Positions 22,851 through 34,553 of a stretch of 64,000 bases of DNA are shown here, one piece after another (the first letter of the stretch is position 1; each line of letters opens with the position of its first letter). The DNA is taken from assembly GCA_039707465.1 (NCBI GenBank), contig CM077648.1, positions 15,517,119 to 15,581,118 of the forward strand, in the 5' to 3' direction. A program made the position numbers and the translations under genes. The stretch comes from Rhabdophis nuchalis (Eukaryota > Chordata > Lepidosauria > Squamata > Natricidae). Under the pieces are notes generated by a model. It was not told the origin of the DNA. It saw only the letters and a program-made list of their open reading frames with translations, and did not search any database.

Positions 22851-22923
<73 letters not shown>

Positions 22924-23022
22924 GTTACGCGCATGCGCAGACTGTTTTAAGTGCAACTGTGCACGCATGCAAAAATTTTCAGGCACCGAACCGGTAGTAA
23001 TGGCAACAGGAACGCATCCCTG
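22293..23022. mobile_element. non-autonomous hAT element split by a LINE
   Basis: Starts 'cagaggtgggttcctacc', ends 'gaacgcatccctg'. The flank ATGTAACA occurs at 22287-22294 and 23023-23030. An L3-like LINE plus its ATT microsatellite (22440-22921) sits inside. A perfect GCGCATGCGC occurs at 22929-22938. Confidence 0.75.
22440..22921 (+). mobile_element. CR1/L2-clade LINE fragment (L3-like) with ATT-repeat tail
   Basis: Translation gives LPHTSLRPIRSHREGLLRVP through HFFCLAGLG, then the family 3' UTR ending 'cgggttataaattaaatt' and running directly into about 25 ATT units (to 22921). The LINE tail seeded the microsatellite. Confidence 0.88.
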
Positions 23023-23030
23023 ATGTAACA

Positions 23031-23670
23031 ACTGCAGCAAGAACAAAAATATACTGACAAAAATGTGTATTAGAGTGCGCTGAGGTGGACAGACTTATAA
23101 ACGAAATAAAAGATGAAGGAGAATCTGATTATTACTTAGTATGGAATTTATGGTATAAATGTCTAGAGGAAAGATGTATAGAATAAGAAAGCATTAAGGG
23201 AAGAAAGATTTTAAAAAATCAGAAAACAATCATAAAAACCGCATAAATAAATAAGAGGGAGAAACCGTAAGATTATATTGTAGATAAAATAGTACAGAAT
23301 AATAGTTATAAGAGGAATATATGTACACAGATAGATATGATGTATTGTATAGAAATTAGCACATTGAAAGAGTAATATGTATAGAAGAAATATAAGTATG
23401 AATTAACATATTAGTAGATGAAAATGTATTCTCTCTCTCTTTCTCTCTCTCTCTCTGTATTTATGTACAGACAAAAAGAGTATAATGAAGGCATACCGAT
23501 GTGGAAATGTTGCAAATATGATATTTGTATTAAAAAATGGAAAAAAAACTGTTTCATAAAAAAATTTTTTTTTAAAGAAATGTGTTGTGTATCTCCTGTT
23601 CCACAATTGCTTGAGAACTAGTCATATCATTGTTGATTGCTGACAGTTATATTTATGAATGAAAAATACA
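23031..23670. other. AT-rich intergenic stretch with short CT run
   Basis: A CT microsatellite is at 23429-23456. Nothing else is recognised. Confidence 0.4.
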
Positions 23671-24072
23671 TACAGGTAGTCCTCAACATGCAACAGTTCA
23701 TTTAGTGACGGTTCAAAGTTACGACAGCACTGAAAAAAGTGACTTATGACTGTTTTCACAGTTACAACCGTTGCAGCATCCCCATGGTCACATGATTAAA
23801 ATTCAGATAGTCGACAATTGGTTCATAATTATGACGATTGCTGTGTCCCAGGATCATGTGATCAACCTTTGAGATCTTCTGTCAAGCAAAGTCAATGAGG
23901 AAGCCAGATTCACTTAACAACTGGGTTACTAAGTTTAACAACTGCAGTGATTCACTTAACAACCAAGGCAAGAAATGTTGTAAAAATAGAGGCAAAACTC
24001 ATTTAATAAATGTCTCACTTAACAACATACATTTGGGGCACAATTGTGGCCGTATGTACAGGGCTACCTGTA
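23671..24072. mobile_element. MITE, ACAGGTAGTCCTC family, full length ~400 bp
   Basis: The ends are inverted repeats: TACAGGTAGTCCTCAAC at the left and GGCTACCTGTA at the right. The interior is made of 'acttaacaac' motifs. It is non-coding. Other copies are at 34856, 43571, 49110 and 62446. Confidence 0.8.
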
Positions 24073-24840
24073 CTAACTCTGCAAAGACAAAACCTGATAT
24101 ATCTGTTCAGATGGTAGATTACCAATTGCACTTCAAGTGAACCCAATTTAGATTAGCTGTTTTGAGTATTTGCTTGCATAAAAAGTTGGAGTATAAATTA
24201 AGTATATAAACACGGAAGCTAATTCTCAGCCATAATGTCATTAGTTTTGGGGTTTGTATGTTGGTTTAGTATCCAGGTTTCCCCCTCCCCCCAATACATC
24301 ATAGATTTTGGATGAGCTTCAAATCAATTGAATATATTTAAAACCTTCCAGACTCATTAATTCTGAAATGATAAATGTCTGTCTAGACCAGATCACTGCA
24401 GATGACATCTTACATACCTGAATGCTCCATAAAATTACAACCCCTCCTCCTCCACCCACGTTTTCCTTAGGGGGAAAACGTGTAGGACAATAAAGGTAGT
24501 GTAGATCTCTCCTCCCTGAGGAGTTTTGAATCTTCGGGATTTCACAGACATATCCCAACCCCCCCTTGTGTGCTTCAAAGAACGGTTTATTTACATTAGT
24601 TCACCCTGCGGTGTTAAGTGAACCGGTTCAGATATAGATTTATTACTAGGCCTCAATGAGAATTTCACTCTCCGTTTAATGAAATTCAGTGAACGAGCAA
24701 CCAGAAAAAAAAACACTTCAGACTATCCCCAGGCACAGCAGCTCTAAAGGTTTTGGAAAAGATATTCAAATGCCGTGATGTGTCTCTATACCTACTGAGA
24801 TCAGAATCATGCAGGCTTTGGTATTCGCTGTGACACTCTA
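24073..24840. other. intergenic stretch, nothing recognised
   Basis: No supported gene. Confidence 0.35.
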
Positions 24841-25290
24841 TGGAAGCAAAAGTTCGATTTAAAAAGGATAGGCAAATCTAGACAGCATACTAAAAAGCAA
24901 AGACATCACCCTGCCCACAAAAGTGTGTAAAGTCAAGGCTATGGTTTTCCCAGTTGCAATGCATGGCTTTGAAAGTTGGACCATAAGAAAGGCTGAGAGC
25001 CAAAGAATTGAGGCCTTTGAACTCGGGTGCTGGAGAAGAGTCCTGCGAGTCCCTTGGACTGCAAGGCGATCAAACCTGTCAGTCCTAGAGGAGATCCTGA
25101 AGAAGAAACTCCAATACTTTGGCCACCTAATGAGAAGGAAGGACTCCCTGGAGAAGAGCCCAATGCTGGGAATGATTGAGAGCAAAAGAAGAAGGGGACG
25201 ACAGAGAATGAGGTGGCCGAATGGAGTCACCGAAGCAGTCGGCGTGAGCTTAAATGGACTCCAGAGGATGGTAGAATTTTTTGCGGCAGT
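24841..25290 (+). mobile_element. Bov-B (RTE) LINE 3' fragment
   Basis: Translation gives MHGFESWTIRKAESQRIEAF, GCWRRVLRVPWTARRSN, KLQYFGHLMRRKDSLEK and GRQRMRWPNGV, the well-known C-terminal region of Bov-B reverse transcriptase. The reading frame is open here but 5' truncated, and runs into an unrelated hAT remnant after 25290. Bov-B is abundant in squamates. Confidence 0.92.
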
Positions 25291-25440
25291 AATGCCGGCA
25301 CCAACCCACCCCTGGCGGGGGAAGGCAGTTTTCGCCCTCCCAGAGGCTCAAGAAAAGTCTCCAGAGCTGGGGAAGGCTAAAACATCCCCCCGCCGTGGTG
25401 CAGGAGACCGACTAAGCCTCACCCACTGTTACCACCCCTA
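25291..25440. mobile_element. hAT-type element remnant
   Basis: Contains 'gccggcaccaacccacccct' and 'ctcccagaggctcaag', shared with the hAT families elsewhere. Boundaries unclear. Confidence 0.4.
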
Positions 25441-25882
25441 GATAGATAGATAGATGATTGACAGTTGATTAGCTAGATAGAGGCAGACAGACAGACATTG
25501 ATGGGATCTTAGAAAATCAATTATTGAATGGATTTGGGAATGGACAGGTTGGGGAAGGCCTCAATCCCACGGAAGAACTCTGTTTAGGTTGCGAGTAAGC
25601 ACCTTAAGGTGCCAGGTAGAGGGAATTCCAAGGAGAATGTCAAGAAGAAAATACGTCTGGAGCCCTTTCTCTGCAGTCATCCATTTTCTACATGCAGAAA
25701 GGGATTTTGCTAGCTTTTACATAATTCATGTCATTTCCCCCACTTGAAGTCTAGAGCGAAAGAGCCCTGGAGCAGTTTTGCATGCGATGATAAAATCATT
25801 AGGAAAGCTTTATGTTAAAATCCAATCTGCTGCTCTTTGCAGTGGAAGGAATAAACACTTTCCACTGTGTCTTCCCCCCCCC

Positions 25883-25955
25883 CCTTCCTTCCTTCCTTCC
25901 TTCCTTCCTTCCTTCCTTCCTTCCTTCCTTCCTTCCTTCCTTCCTTCCTTCCTTT
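25883..25955. repeat. TTCC tetranucleotide microsatellite
   Basis: About 18 near-perfect units. ORFs through it encode meaningless PSFL repeats. Confidence 0.95.
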
Positions 25956-26046
25956 CAGTGGAATTTCAGTCCAATGTTTTCTACTAGTTGTTCTGTCTTT
26001 CCGATTTGGGATTCCAGTTTGAGCTTAAGTAATAGATGCCTTATAT

Positions 26047-26349
26047 CCGTGATGGCAAACCTATGGGACGGGTGCCACTGGTGGCATGCAGCGCCCTCTC
26101 TGCTAGCCTCCCGCTGGCCAACTGGTCATCAGTTCTTTGCCGTGTGGGGTGGGGTGTGCGCAAGGGGTGACGCATGCATGCACGGGTGGGGTACATGCAG
26201 GGCATGTGTGTGTGAGCGGTTCTCATGTGTTTGGGGCCATGCACGCATGCGTCGGGGGCAGGGCATATGCACAGGGACCATGCGTGCATTGCATTTGGAG
26301 GTTCACGCACGCTTTGGGCACTCGGTCCAGAAAAGGTTAGCCATCACTG
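26047..26349. mobile_element. non-autonomous hAT element, GTGATGGC family, 303 bp
   Basis: Starts 'ccgtgatggcaaacctatgg', ends 'aggttagccatcactgc'. An exact TSD CCTTATAT lies at 26039-26046 and 26350-26357, which overlaps the terminal C. Confidence 0.88.
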
Positions 26350-26788
26350 CCTTATATCGTGATACACAGTCCTCAGAATGGAGACCACTTGAAATCATTT
26401 TCCATGATAGCTTTTTCCATTACAGATGCCCACCCCCGCAGAGCTACAGATTGCTTGCAACTCTTGCAACTCCTGTAGATTTTCCATGAATAATGAAAAG
26501 TCACTTGACTAGAATAGGCTACATGAGATTCAGTCACAGTAAGATCTGCTTCCTTAATTCAGCACTAGCTGCTTTGAGAATGCTTTATGGGGGCTGGGGG
26601 AGAACCTTTGCAACTACCCAAGGACGTGGTTCAAATCAGCAGAAATATCAACTTCATTTCTCCACTGCATCCTGGACATAAATTGTTTCAACTCCTACCC
26701 TCAAAACGGTGCTATAGATCACTGCACACCAGAACAACTAGACACTGGGACAGTTTATTCCCCGAATGCCATCACTCTGCTAAACAAA

Positions 26789-27140
26789 TACTGTATTTTT
26801 CAGAATATAAGATGCACCTTTTTCCCTCAAAAAAGAGGGTGAAAATCTGGGTGCGTCTTATACATTGAATGCAGCAATTTGGGCCTCCTGAAGCCCTGCC
26901 CCCTTTGCAAAAATGGCCATGCATAGCCTTTAGGAGGCTTCCAGAGTGCTCCTGGGACTGGGGAAGGGAAAAATGAGCAGAAAACAGGCTGTTTTTGCTC
27001 ATTTTTGGCCCCAAGCCCCCAGGAGCACTCTATAAATATTCTAAAAGCTACGCTTGCCATTTTTTCACAAAGAATGGGCCCATTTTTGTGAAAAACGGGC
27101 CATTTTTGGGAGGTTTGTCTGCATTGGAACATCCCTACTG
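26789..27140. mobile_element. Tc1-like MITE, partial
   Basis: Left end 'tactgtatttttcagaatat' with 'gtgaaaatctgggtgcgtct'. The right end is not recognised. Confidence 0.6.
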
Positions 27141-27213
27141 ATTAGATTGAAAAAAATTGCCCAAGGGTTTGAAAACCAACCTGAGAAACTGATCAGAGGT
27201 TTTTCCTCTATCA

Positions 27214-27986
27214 CAATGATGGCTAATCTTTTTTGGATCATGTGGGGGGGGGGTCATGTGTGTGCGTGCCCACACCCATAATTCTATGCACATGACACAC
27301 ACACACACCGCTTTTTCCCCCCTCCCCAGGCTCCAGAGGCTTTCTTGGGGCCTGGGAGGGGGCAAAACAGCCCCTCCCCCTGGAGGCCGTCCGGAGGCTT
27401 CAGGACCTTTCTGTTAGATCAGACAAAGGATTCCGACTCAGGCATGGTCAAAACAACAGGAACATTTATTCACACTATTTACAACACACTCAAGATTCAA
27501 CTGGCAAGGTTTCTTCTCTGGCAACCTCTTATATAGAGTTACCAGGCAGGAAAACTCCTAGCAAGCAATTGCAGCATTGTAACTCCTTTCCAGACAGATT
27601 CCAGTCAGCTCGTCTCAGTCAATTAATGCAGCTGCCTGATCTGTTCTGGAATGCGGTGACTCACAGGTTACCAGACTTGCTGTCTGGGTTGTAGACCTGA
27701 GGACTCAACACTTTCCTTTCGGGAGGCTCCCGAGTGCGAAAAACAGCCCTATGAGCAAACCGGAAGTTCGCTTCCGATCTTCCGGTTTGCCCATAGGACC
27801 GGTTTTTCACACTTTGAAAAATAGCATTCAAGGAAACCTCCGGAGGACGAAAAAAGGCCTTAAAAGAAGGCTGAAGTCAGCTGGCCAGCGCGCATAAGCG
27901 CGCTGGAGCTGACAGGGCAATGCTTTGCTTGCCCTAACAAATGGATCCGTGTGCCACCTGTGGCCCATGTGCATTCGCCATCACAG
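27214..27986. mobile_element. non-autonomous hAT element split by a solo LTR
   Basis: Starts 'caatgatggctaatc' and ends 'tgcattcgccatcacag'. The flanks are CTCTATCA (27206-27213) and TTCTATCA (27987-27994), one mismatch. A complete solo LTR sits inside at 27412-27710. Confidence 0.75.
27412..27710 (-). mobile_element. solo LTR, 299 bp
   Basis: Ends TGTTAGATC and GACTCAACA (TG...CA, with inverted TGTTGAG-like terminus). An exact 5-bp TSD CTTTC lies at 27407-27411 and 27711-27715. Reverse-complement polyadenylation ('tttatt') and TATA ('ctcttatatagag') signals place it on the minus strand. It is nested in a hAT element, so it is younger. Confidence 0.85.
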
Positions 27987-28208
27987 TTCTATCAAATGCA
28001 CAGGAGAAAAAAGGCATAGCATTTTGAGCCTGAGCAGATTAACATTAGAAAATTAAAATGAAAAATATTGGACACAGAGAGGGGCAAAAAGGAACTAGGA
28101 ATTGTAGCATATAGGTTGCCCAAAGCAACCTCTGGAACCTGTAGCTATTATTATGCTTCTATTATAAGCATAATAATTAGACCAGCTCATATTATATCAT
28201 AATATTTG

Positions 28209-28437
28209 TGTGGTGTGGTGGCCTAGAGGTGAAGCTCTCGCCTCACAATCATGAGGCTGTGAGTTTGATCCTAGGTAGAGGCAGATATTTCTCTCTCTGG
28301 TGAAAATGAGATTATATCTGCTGAACAAAACTCCGCATTGGCGACAGGAAGGGCATCTGGTCAGTAAACACTCGGCTCCATTCAGTTGCCTAGACTCTAC
28401 CTCACAAAGGATTATGACAAAGGTCATTCAAAGAAGA
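28209..28437 (+). mobile_element. tRNA-derived SINE with Bov-B-like tail
   Basis: A-box-like 'tggtggcctagaggt' and B-box-like 'gctgtgagtttgatcc' form the Pol III head. The tail has 'gcgacaggaagggcatctgg', shared with Bov-B 3' ends, as in squamate SINEs mobilised by Bov-B. An antisense copy lies at 43128-43320. Confidence 0.75.
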
Positions 28438-28648
28438 TGATATTATATTACAATATTTGTCATGTGCTTACAGAGCAGCAATACTGTTTTTGTAACTGCT
28501 ATCATGAAGATGCTTTATCCCTAAAAGGCATCAGGGAAGGTTTGCCTAAATAGAATTCAGCTGACCCCATAAAAACTGAATCTTGAATTTCCTGACCATT
28601 TTAGCTTCACTTACATCAAGAACTCAGATGTAGTTTATTCCTTCAGAG

Positions 28649-28783
28649 CAGGGGTCTCCAACCTTTGCAACTTTAAGTCTGAAGGACTGCAGCTCCCAGA
28701 CTTCTCCAGCCAGCTTTGCTGGCTGGAGAAGTCTGGGAGCTGAAGTCCTTCAGACTTAAAGTTGCAAAGGTTGGAGACCCCTG
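28649..28783. mobile_element. palindromic hAT MITE (hairpin family), 135 bp
   Basis: Nearly perfect hairpin arms around 'ccagccagctttgctggctg'. TSD CTTCAGAG (28641-28648) versus CTTTAGAG (28784-28791), one mismatch. Confidence 0.9.
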
Positions 28784-28791
28784 CTTTAGAG

Positions 28792-29573
28792 CAGAGTTTT
28801 TCAAGGGGACAGCTTCCAAATGCATTGAGAACTTTAATTTCTGGAACCTGAAAAGCATTCGGTTAAGGAACGTTATTGAGATGAGCTGGCCTGAGTTAAT
28901 AAGTCCTGCAAGGAAGAGAAAAGAAAAAGTAGTAAGGGATGAAGGGATGTTATTATTGCTTTCCTTAAGTAGCATTTCTGACCTCTTTTTGTGGCCTGGT
29001 TCAGAATTTAAAGCTTTCCCTTCCTCTCTGTAATATATACTCTACAACCTAATCTCCTTGTCCACAGAAGCAACCATCCACAATTTGCTTCTGCCTTTGC
29101 TTCTGCCAACCATACATCCATGTGCTTAGCCAACAATCTTCCTATAAGTCTAACATCAAATTAGACGCCAGGATGTTTTGTCGGTAACTGAAACCATTAT
29201 CTTTACCGTTAACAACTTGTAAACTTCGCTTGCAGCCCTAAGGATCTGTTTTCGTAAATTGTCTGGCTATAACGTGTCTGCTCCACGGGAGATGATGGTA
29301 AAAATATCGCAGACACAATATGTCAAAACAGGCCATTAAGCTTTCAGTACAAGTGGACCCCATGACACAACTTCACAGCACGCAATCCCTCTTGTTCAGG
29401 ACACCGGATATCCTTCCATTTTGTGCGTGTGTTTTTCCCAATTTTCTGCCCACTCCAGCAACCACATAGACCCTTCGTTGATTTGTTGTTCTTCCCAACA
29501 TGAAAAGTGTGTGTGTGTGTGTGGGAATGTAAAACGAATGTTTCTACAATCCCTAGGTACGATACTACACAAA
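28792..29573. other. intergenic stretch, nothing recognised
   Basis: A short GT run is at 29508-29522. No supported gene. Confidence 0.35.
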
Positions 29574-30114
29574 TACCATATTTTTCAGAGTATAAGACGT
29601 ACTGGAGTATAAGAAGCACCAAGATTTTGAACAGACAAATTAAAAAAAGGTTTTGCACTCTGCAGACCTCCCAAAAACAGTCTGTTTTTCATGTAAATGG
29701 GCCTGTTTTTTGTCAAAAAAGGGGGGGGGGGCTTGCATAGCCTTTAGGAGGCTTGTAGAGTGCTCCTGGGGGCTGGGGGCTAGCCCCCCCCCATGAGCAA
29801 AAAACGGCATGTTTTTCACAAAAACTGGCTTTTTTGTAAAAAAAAAAAAAAAGGCTATGTATAGCTTTTAGGAGGCTTATAGAGTGCTCCTGAGGGCTGG
29901 GGGGGCACAAATAAGGAAAAATGGCCCATTTTTTGTTCATTTCTGCCCTCCCCAGCCCCCAGGAGCACACTGGAAACCTCCTAAAGGCTATGCACTGCCA
30001 TTTTTGCAAAGTGGGTGGGGTTTCGGGAGGCGCAAAATGCCGTATTCAGTGTATAAGACGCACCCAGATTTTCATCCTCTTTTTTGAGGGAAAAAGACTC
30101 CAAAAAATACGGTA
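29574..30114. mobile_element. Tc1-like MITE, full length, 541 bp
   Basis: Begins 'taccatatttttcagagtat' and ends 'ccaaaaaatacggta', giving inverted ends bounded by TA as for Tc1/mariner elements. The interior is several near-repeats of 'taggaggcttatagagtgct'. Confidence 0.75.
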
Positions 30115-32090
30115 ATACAAACAGATTATTTTAATTTAGAAGGCTGAAAACCAAAGAGAGATAAATAATGCTCTTCTATTAATATATGATCAAAATCTGT
30201 CATTTATATACAATGTGGCCTCTTGATATTAACATTGTCTTTTCCCAGATATGGGTTTTCCTTAGAAACCTGTCCCATTTGGGGTGTTCAATTATCTGGA
30301 GAGCGTATACATTTTTTTTCCCTTTCCCGGAAAGTAGTCCATTTGTGACATTGATTATTCCAGGAAACCATTCACTCAGTAGCTCATTCAACTCTACTTC
30401 AGAATGAATTTGATCGTCCAACTACCTTCCATAAAAATTATGTTATAGGCCACACAAATGAATTTAAGCAAGCAGCTAGACTCTGAAACCACCACCGTGA
30501 TGATACAATAATATAGTAGTGATGCTAATTATTTTCGACATGGAAAAAGCTTTGGTTCAAAAGATCCATTATGAAATCAGTCGGGGTGAAAAACAGAGTT
30601 CTGAGGAAAAACATGGATGTGATGGATCTAATTTCACGAACCTTGGGCCTAAATGTCTATTTGCATCCAGTTATTTATAAATTGCCTGTGGTATTAGTAT
30701 TTTAAAATCCATACAGTACATGAAAATGCTGGCTTAAGTGAAAGAAACCTAGGTTCTCTCAAACTCTTTGAGTTGCAACATCTACAAGTTCTTTCCATTT
30801 GACTTGACTGCTGGATTGTTAGAGGGTTGTAGTCCAAGAAATCCATGCGTAGAATCCATGCATGCACAGAAGCAAAAAACAAGATGGTGTCGCCTATGGC
30901 GCCGCTGATAGAAGCAGTTCGGGGGCGTGGCTCGCCGAGTTATTACCCACTCAGCTGAACTGATCCAAACCGGAAGGAACCCACCCCTGAATCAGAGGCA
31001 GTTCACGCCTGATATTTTGTGTGAGAGAAAGAGGATGAAGACAAGCCCTCCCTAATAGTTCTTAGGGCATACAATTGATGCAGATAGTAGAGTCCTTCAG
31101 TTTGGCAAGATTCTGTCTTCAAGTACAGATCAATAAAGAATTCAGCTTAGAAGAATGTCTTTCTTGATTTTGGAGCTTGACAGCTACAATTGAATAGTAC
31201 TGATTTCTTCAGGACCTCATCCATTATAATACAGAATAATATCTGCAAATAAATATTGGTAGTCTGAGGTGGTTGCATTCTCTTCTTTCAATTGACAATA
31301 GCCTATTGTTTTGCTCCTGATGGAAATAAAAGCATGCAATTCAATTGATCGGCATTTCTTTCTGGGTTTTATCAGATGGTCTATGAGATGAGTCACTTAT
31401 GTTAAAATTCTGCCATCAAAATATAACATTCATAGTAATAATCTTAGTGGGTTTTTATTTTCCTGGTTTGTTTTCTATGTAAGCTGCTGTTTATTTTTGA
31501 GTCTGTCTTGCTGTGGGAAATTGTAACCACATGTACTGTATATACATGGTGGAAGGCAACAGACTTTTTCAACCCAGATTTTAATTTTGGGTTGACTTTG
31601 TTTTCATTGCTTTCCTAGAAACTCTGTGACAATGTATTGACATTTTTTCCACCCCGGTTTAAAAAATATTGGTTGCATTAACCCAGACTACAAATACAGA
31701 CTCTCGAATTGATTTTTCTCCACCAATCATCATCTTTCCTGCTCACAAGTATCCTCAATCATTGAAGAGATGGTAGGGTCCATAGGGATGTCTCAAAGAG
31801 CCCCCTGGTGGCCTGTGAGTTGTTCTGCAGCTACAGAGTACAATTATAATTACCGTCAAGAGACTGCTCAAGTAGAAATGTTAGGTTCTTTCAAAGTTTA
31901 AGTGGAAATTACTGAGTGCTTGATTAATGGCCGCCCCTCATATTTAACTCTTCTGCGTTCAACCATTTTCTCCCTGAGATTTGATGATATGAAAAATAGG
32001 ACAAAATATTTTCATGGTCTGATGGAGATTTTTGGTACTGAAAGGTGTGTATATGCGATCTTACCATGATGGATACAAATTGGGCCAGCC
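30115..32090. other. mostly unrecognised intergenic DNA with one hAT fragment
   Basis: A hAT remnant lies at about 30855-30989, ending 'ggaaggaacccacccctg'. The rest shows no exon, RNA gene or familiar repeat. A 73-codon reverse ORF at 30200-30421 is unsupported. Confidence 0.35.
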
Positions 32091-32370
32091 CAGAGGTGGT
32101 ATTCAGTTGGTTCGGACCAGTTCACCTGAATCGGTAACAAAACTCACAGGTGGGCCCGCTACCTGCCCACCTGCCCCAGTTCTATGCCATCCTATTTTGG
32201 CACATTTTTGAGGCCAGACCAGGGGTGGATTCCTACCAGTACGGTACAGTTCAGCTGAATAGGTAGTAACTTCGGCGGACATGTGACCATACAAGTTCTA
32301 TCGGCGGTGCTATAGGCGCTGCCATTTTGTTTTTGGCTTCTGCACATGCGCAGAAGCGATTTTTTTCACT
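32091..32370. mobile_element. two abutting hAT-type fragments
   Basis: 'cagaggtggtattcagttgg' starts the first (32091) and 'caggggtggattcctaccag' starts the second (32220). Both are truncated to the right. Confidence 0.55.
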
Positions 32371-32995
32371 GCCCAATACTATTGCTCTCAAAGACATTAA
32401 ATATTGGTCTTGAACACTTTACAGCTTGGAAGTTATTCTTGGGTGTGTTTCATCAATTAATTTCCACTGGCCCTTAGATGCTTGTCCTGATCAACAATGA
32501 CATCCATGATCATTATTATTGATTCACTTTAAGTTAGTTCTATTAAGTTTCACCCTCAAGTGTTATTGTCTAGTATTTGGTATGGTAAGCCATATTTATT
32601 GATTTTTTAAAATTATTCTGTTGTGTACGGAAAGATTTTTATTCCTGAAAGAAGGCATAAAATGCATTAAATAAATCTAAACCGTAGGACAGCCACAATA
32701 GAGTTCTATTAGAAATGAGGTGTAAAGCTGTCGAGATCATAGAAGCAGACGATATTTTATGGTCTACTGAAAAATGGGGGGGGGAATCTTTCTGGGCCAA
32801 TACCATTCCTGCAGACAACGTCCCAATGAGAGAACTTCCCAGACTCACACAAAAAAAGGTCTCTGCCTCAATCCATCAAAGGATGTGAACCACAACGTCG
32901 AGGTATGTCTTCAGGCGGTGTGTCTTCAGACGGTGTCTACTCCAAGAGTTCCCAAGACAAGCTCTCCATCAGACCTCATGAGACAACTGTGTCAG
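32371..32995. other. intergenic stretch, nothing recognised
   Basis: No supported gene. Confidence 0.35.
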
Positions 32996-32999
32996 ACAG

Positions 33000-33240
33000 C
33001 TGGTCTTATACGGTTTTAGTAGGGATTTTAATAGGTTTTAGACAGGCTACTCGTTATCTAATGTATTTTAATAGGTTTTTAATTGTTTTCTATGTTTTAT
33101 TTGTCATTTTACTGCTGCCTGTACACCGCCCTGAGTCCCGGAAGGGAGAAGGGCGGTATAGAAATTTAAATATTAAATTAAATTAAATATCCTGAAAGAA
33201 CATCCAACAAATGACCCTTTCATTTATTATTATTATTATT
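33000..33240 (+). mobile_element. CR1/L2-clade LINE 3' tail (L3-like)
   Basis: Family 3' UTR 'gtacaccgccctgagtcccg' followed by 'gggcggtatagaaatttaaa' and A/T simple sequence. A short ATT run follows. Confidence 0.75.
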
Positions 33241-33489
33241 ATTTGTTTTTCCTTTCCAAGCAAGGGGAGAGGCTCTTACAGGATTTTCTCCCTCTCATGC
33301 CAGAAGAATGCAATTAGCCTTGAGGCGATCGTGCTTCGAAATGGGTTTTTCCCTCCAAGAATCTCCACCTTCCTTTCTGTCATTCGTTTCCCTACAGTTA
33401 ATCCAAGCCTTCGTCTAACTCATCCAGAAAGTGCTCTGGCCATCAGTTTAATGGGGCAGGACGTTTTTCCTCCTGGGCAGCATTTAGGG

Positions 33490-34048
33490 CAGGGGTGGGA
33501 TTCAGTCAGTTCAGACCGGTTCAGGCAAACAAGTAGCTCTGACGATCAGCAGTTTGCTCCGACAATCGGGCCCACCCACCCCTGTGCTTTACTTACCTAT
33601 ATCCTCTCAGTTGATTAGCGCAGCAGAGCGGATTGCTGCACCAGAGATGGGTTGTTCCCGGTTTGGCCCGGTTCAGCGTGTAATAGAATTTGAGCCTGTG
33701 TCACAGAACCCAGCCTGCCATGCCCCCAAACCAATTCCCTTGCTGCCGCTGGGCTGTCGTCAGGTTGTTTTCTACTGACTGTGTGTCCGCAGTTCACTGT
33801 AAATTGTTCTGCGCATGCGCAAAGAACAATTTACATTGAACAGCGTGCGTACATGCAGCGCATGTCTGGTGCCCACCTGGGTTGCGAACCGGTAGTAAAG
33901 CCAGCATCAACCCACCCCTGTGCCACACCTCAACCCTGCTACTTCCCAGAAACAACGTGGAGGATAAGTTTTGTTAAAACTGTGCATGCGCACGCCCGAA
34001 GCACGTGATCACCAAACCGATTGTTAAACCGGCAGGATCCCACCACTG
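33490..34048. mobile_element. hAT-type element(s), GTGGGATTCAG family
   Basis: Starts 'caggggtgggattcagtcag'. Possible ends are 'caacccacccctg' near 33918 or 'gatcccaccactgg' near 34048, so this may be two overlapping elements. A hairpin around 33802-33831 (aattgttct / agaacaatt) has GCGCATGCGC at 33811-33820 in its loop. Confidence 0.55.
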
Positions 34049-34545
34049 GTCAAGAGGGAGAGGAAACCCTTGCAGTTCTTGCTATGCCTTTGCTGGTTTC
34101 ACTGAGGAAGAGTTTTAAAAGGAGAACGAAGGATCGATAACGTCAGGGACAATTCTGAAATGTAGGAAGGGTACACCACAGGACTGAGGGAATGACATGC
34201 AAAGGGCGCAGATTAAAAGCAAGGCCGCTTAAAATGCTTGGGCATACAAAAAAAGATTTTCTCCTGGAGCCTAAATGACGGTGACATTGTTCCTAGGCAA
34301 GTCTTCCTGGAAAAAACAAAAAAAGTCATTTTGTAATTGAGTGGAAGTGCTTAAAGAGCTTTGTCCTTGTCCTTCACCTCCTATTGTTCTGATAAGAAAG
34401 GTACGGATGGGACAACTGGGTCAGACTAACAGACGAGGACTAGAGCATGGAAAATTTCATAATATCAATCTTTGAATATGATTTTTTTATTTATTTTTAG
34501 AAAAACCAGTCACACGTGCAAAGTCATGATGCTATGACTTTGCAC
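34049..34545. other. intergenic stretch, nothing recognised
   Basis: No supported gene. Confidence 0.35.
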
Positions 34546-34553
34546 ATATGATA

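Noticed and set aside
30200..30421. 73-codon minus-strand ORF (NELLSEWFPGIINVTNG...)
   Set aside because: It looks protein-like, but I cannot match a family and there are no supporting splice sites. It may be a decayed retroelement.
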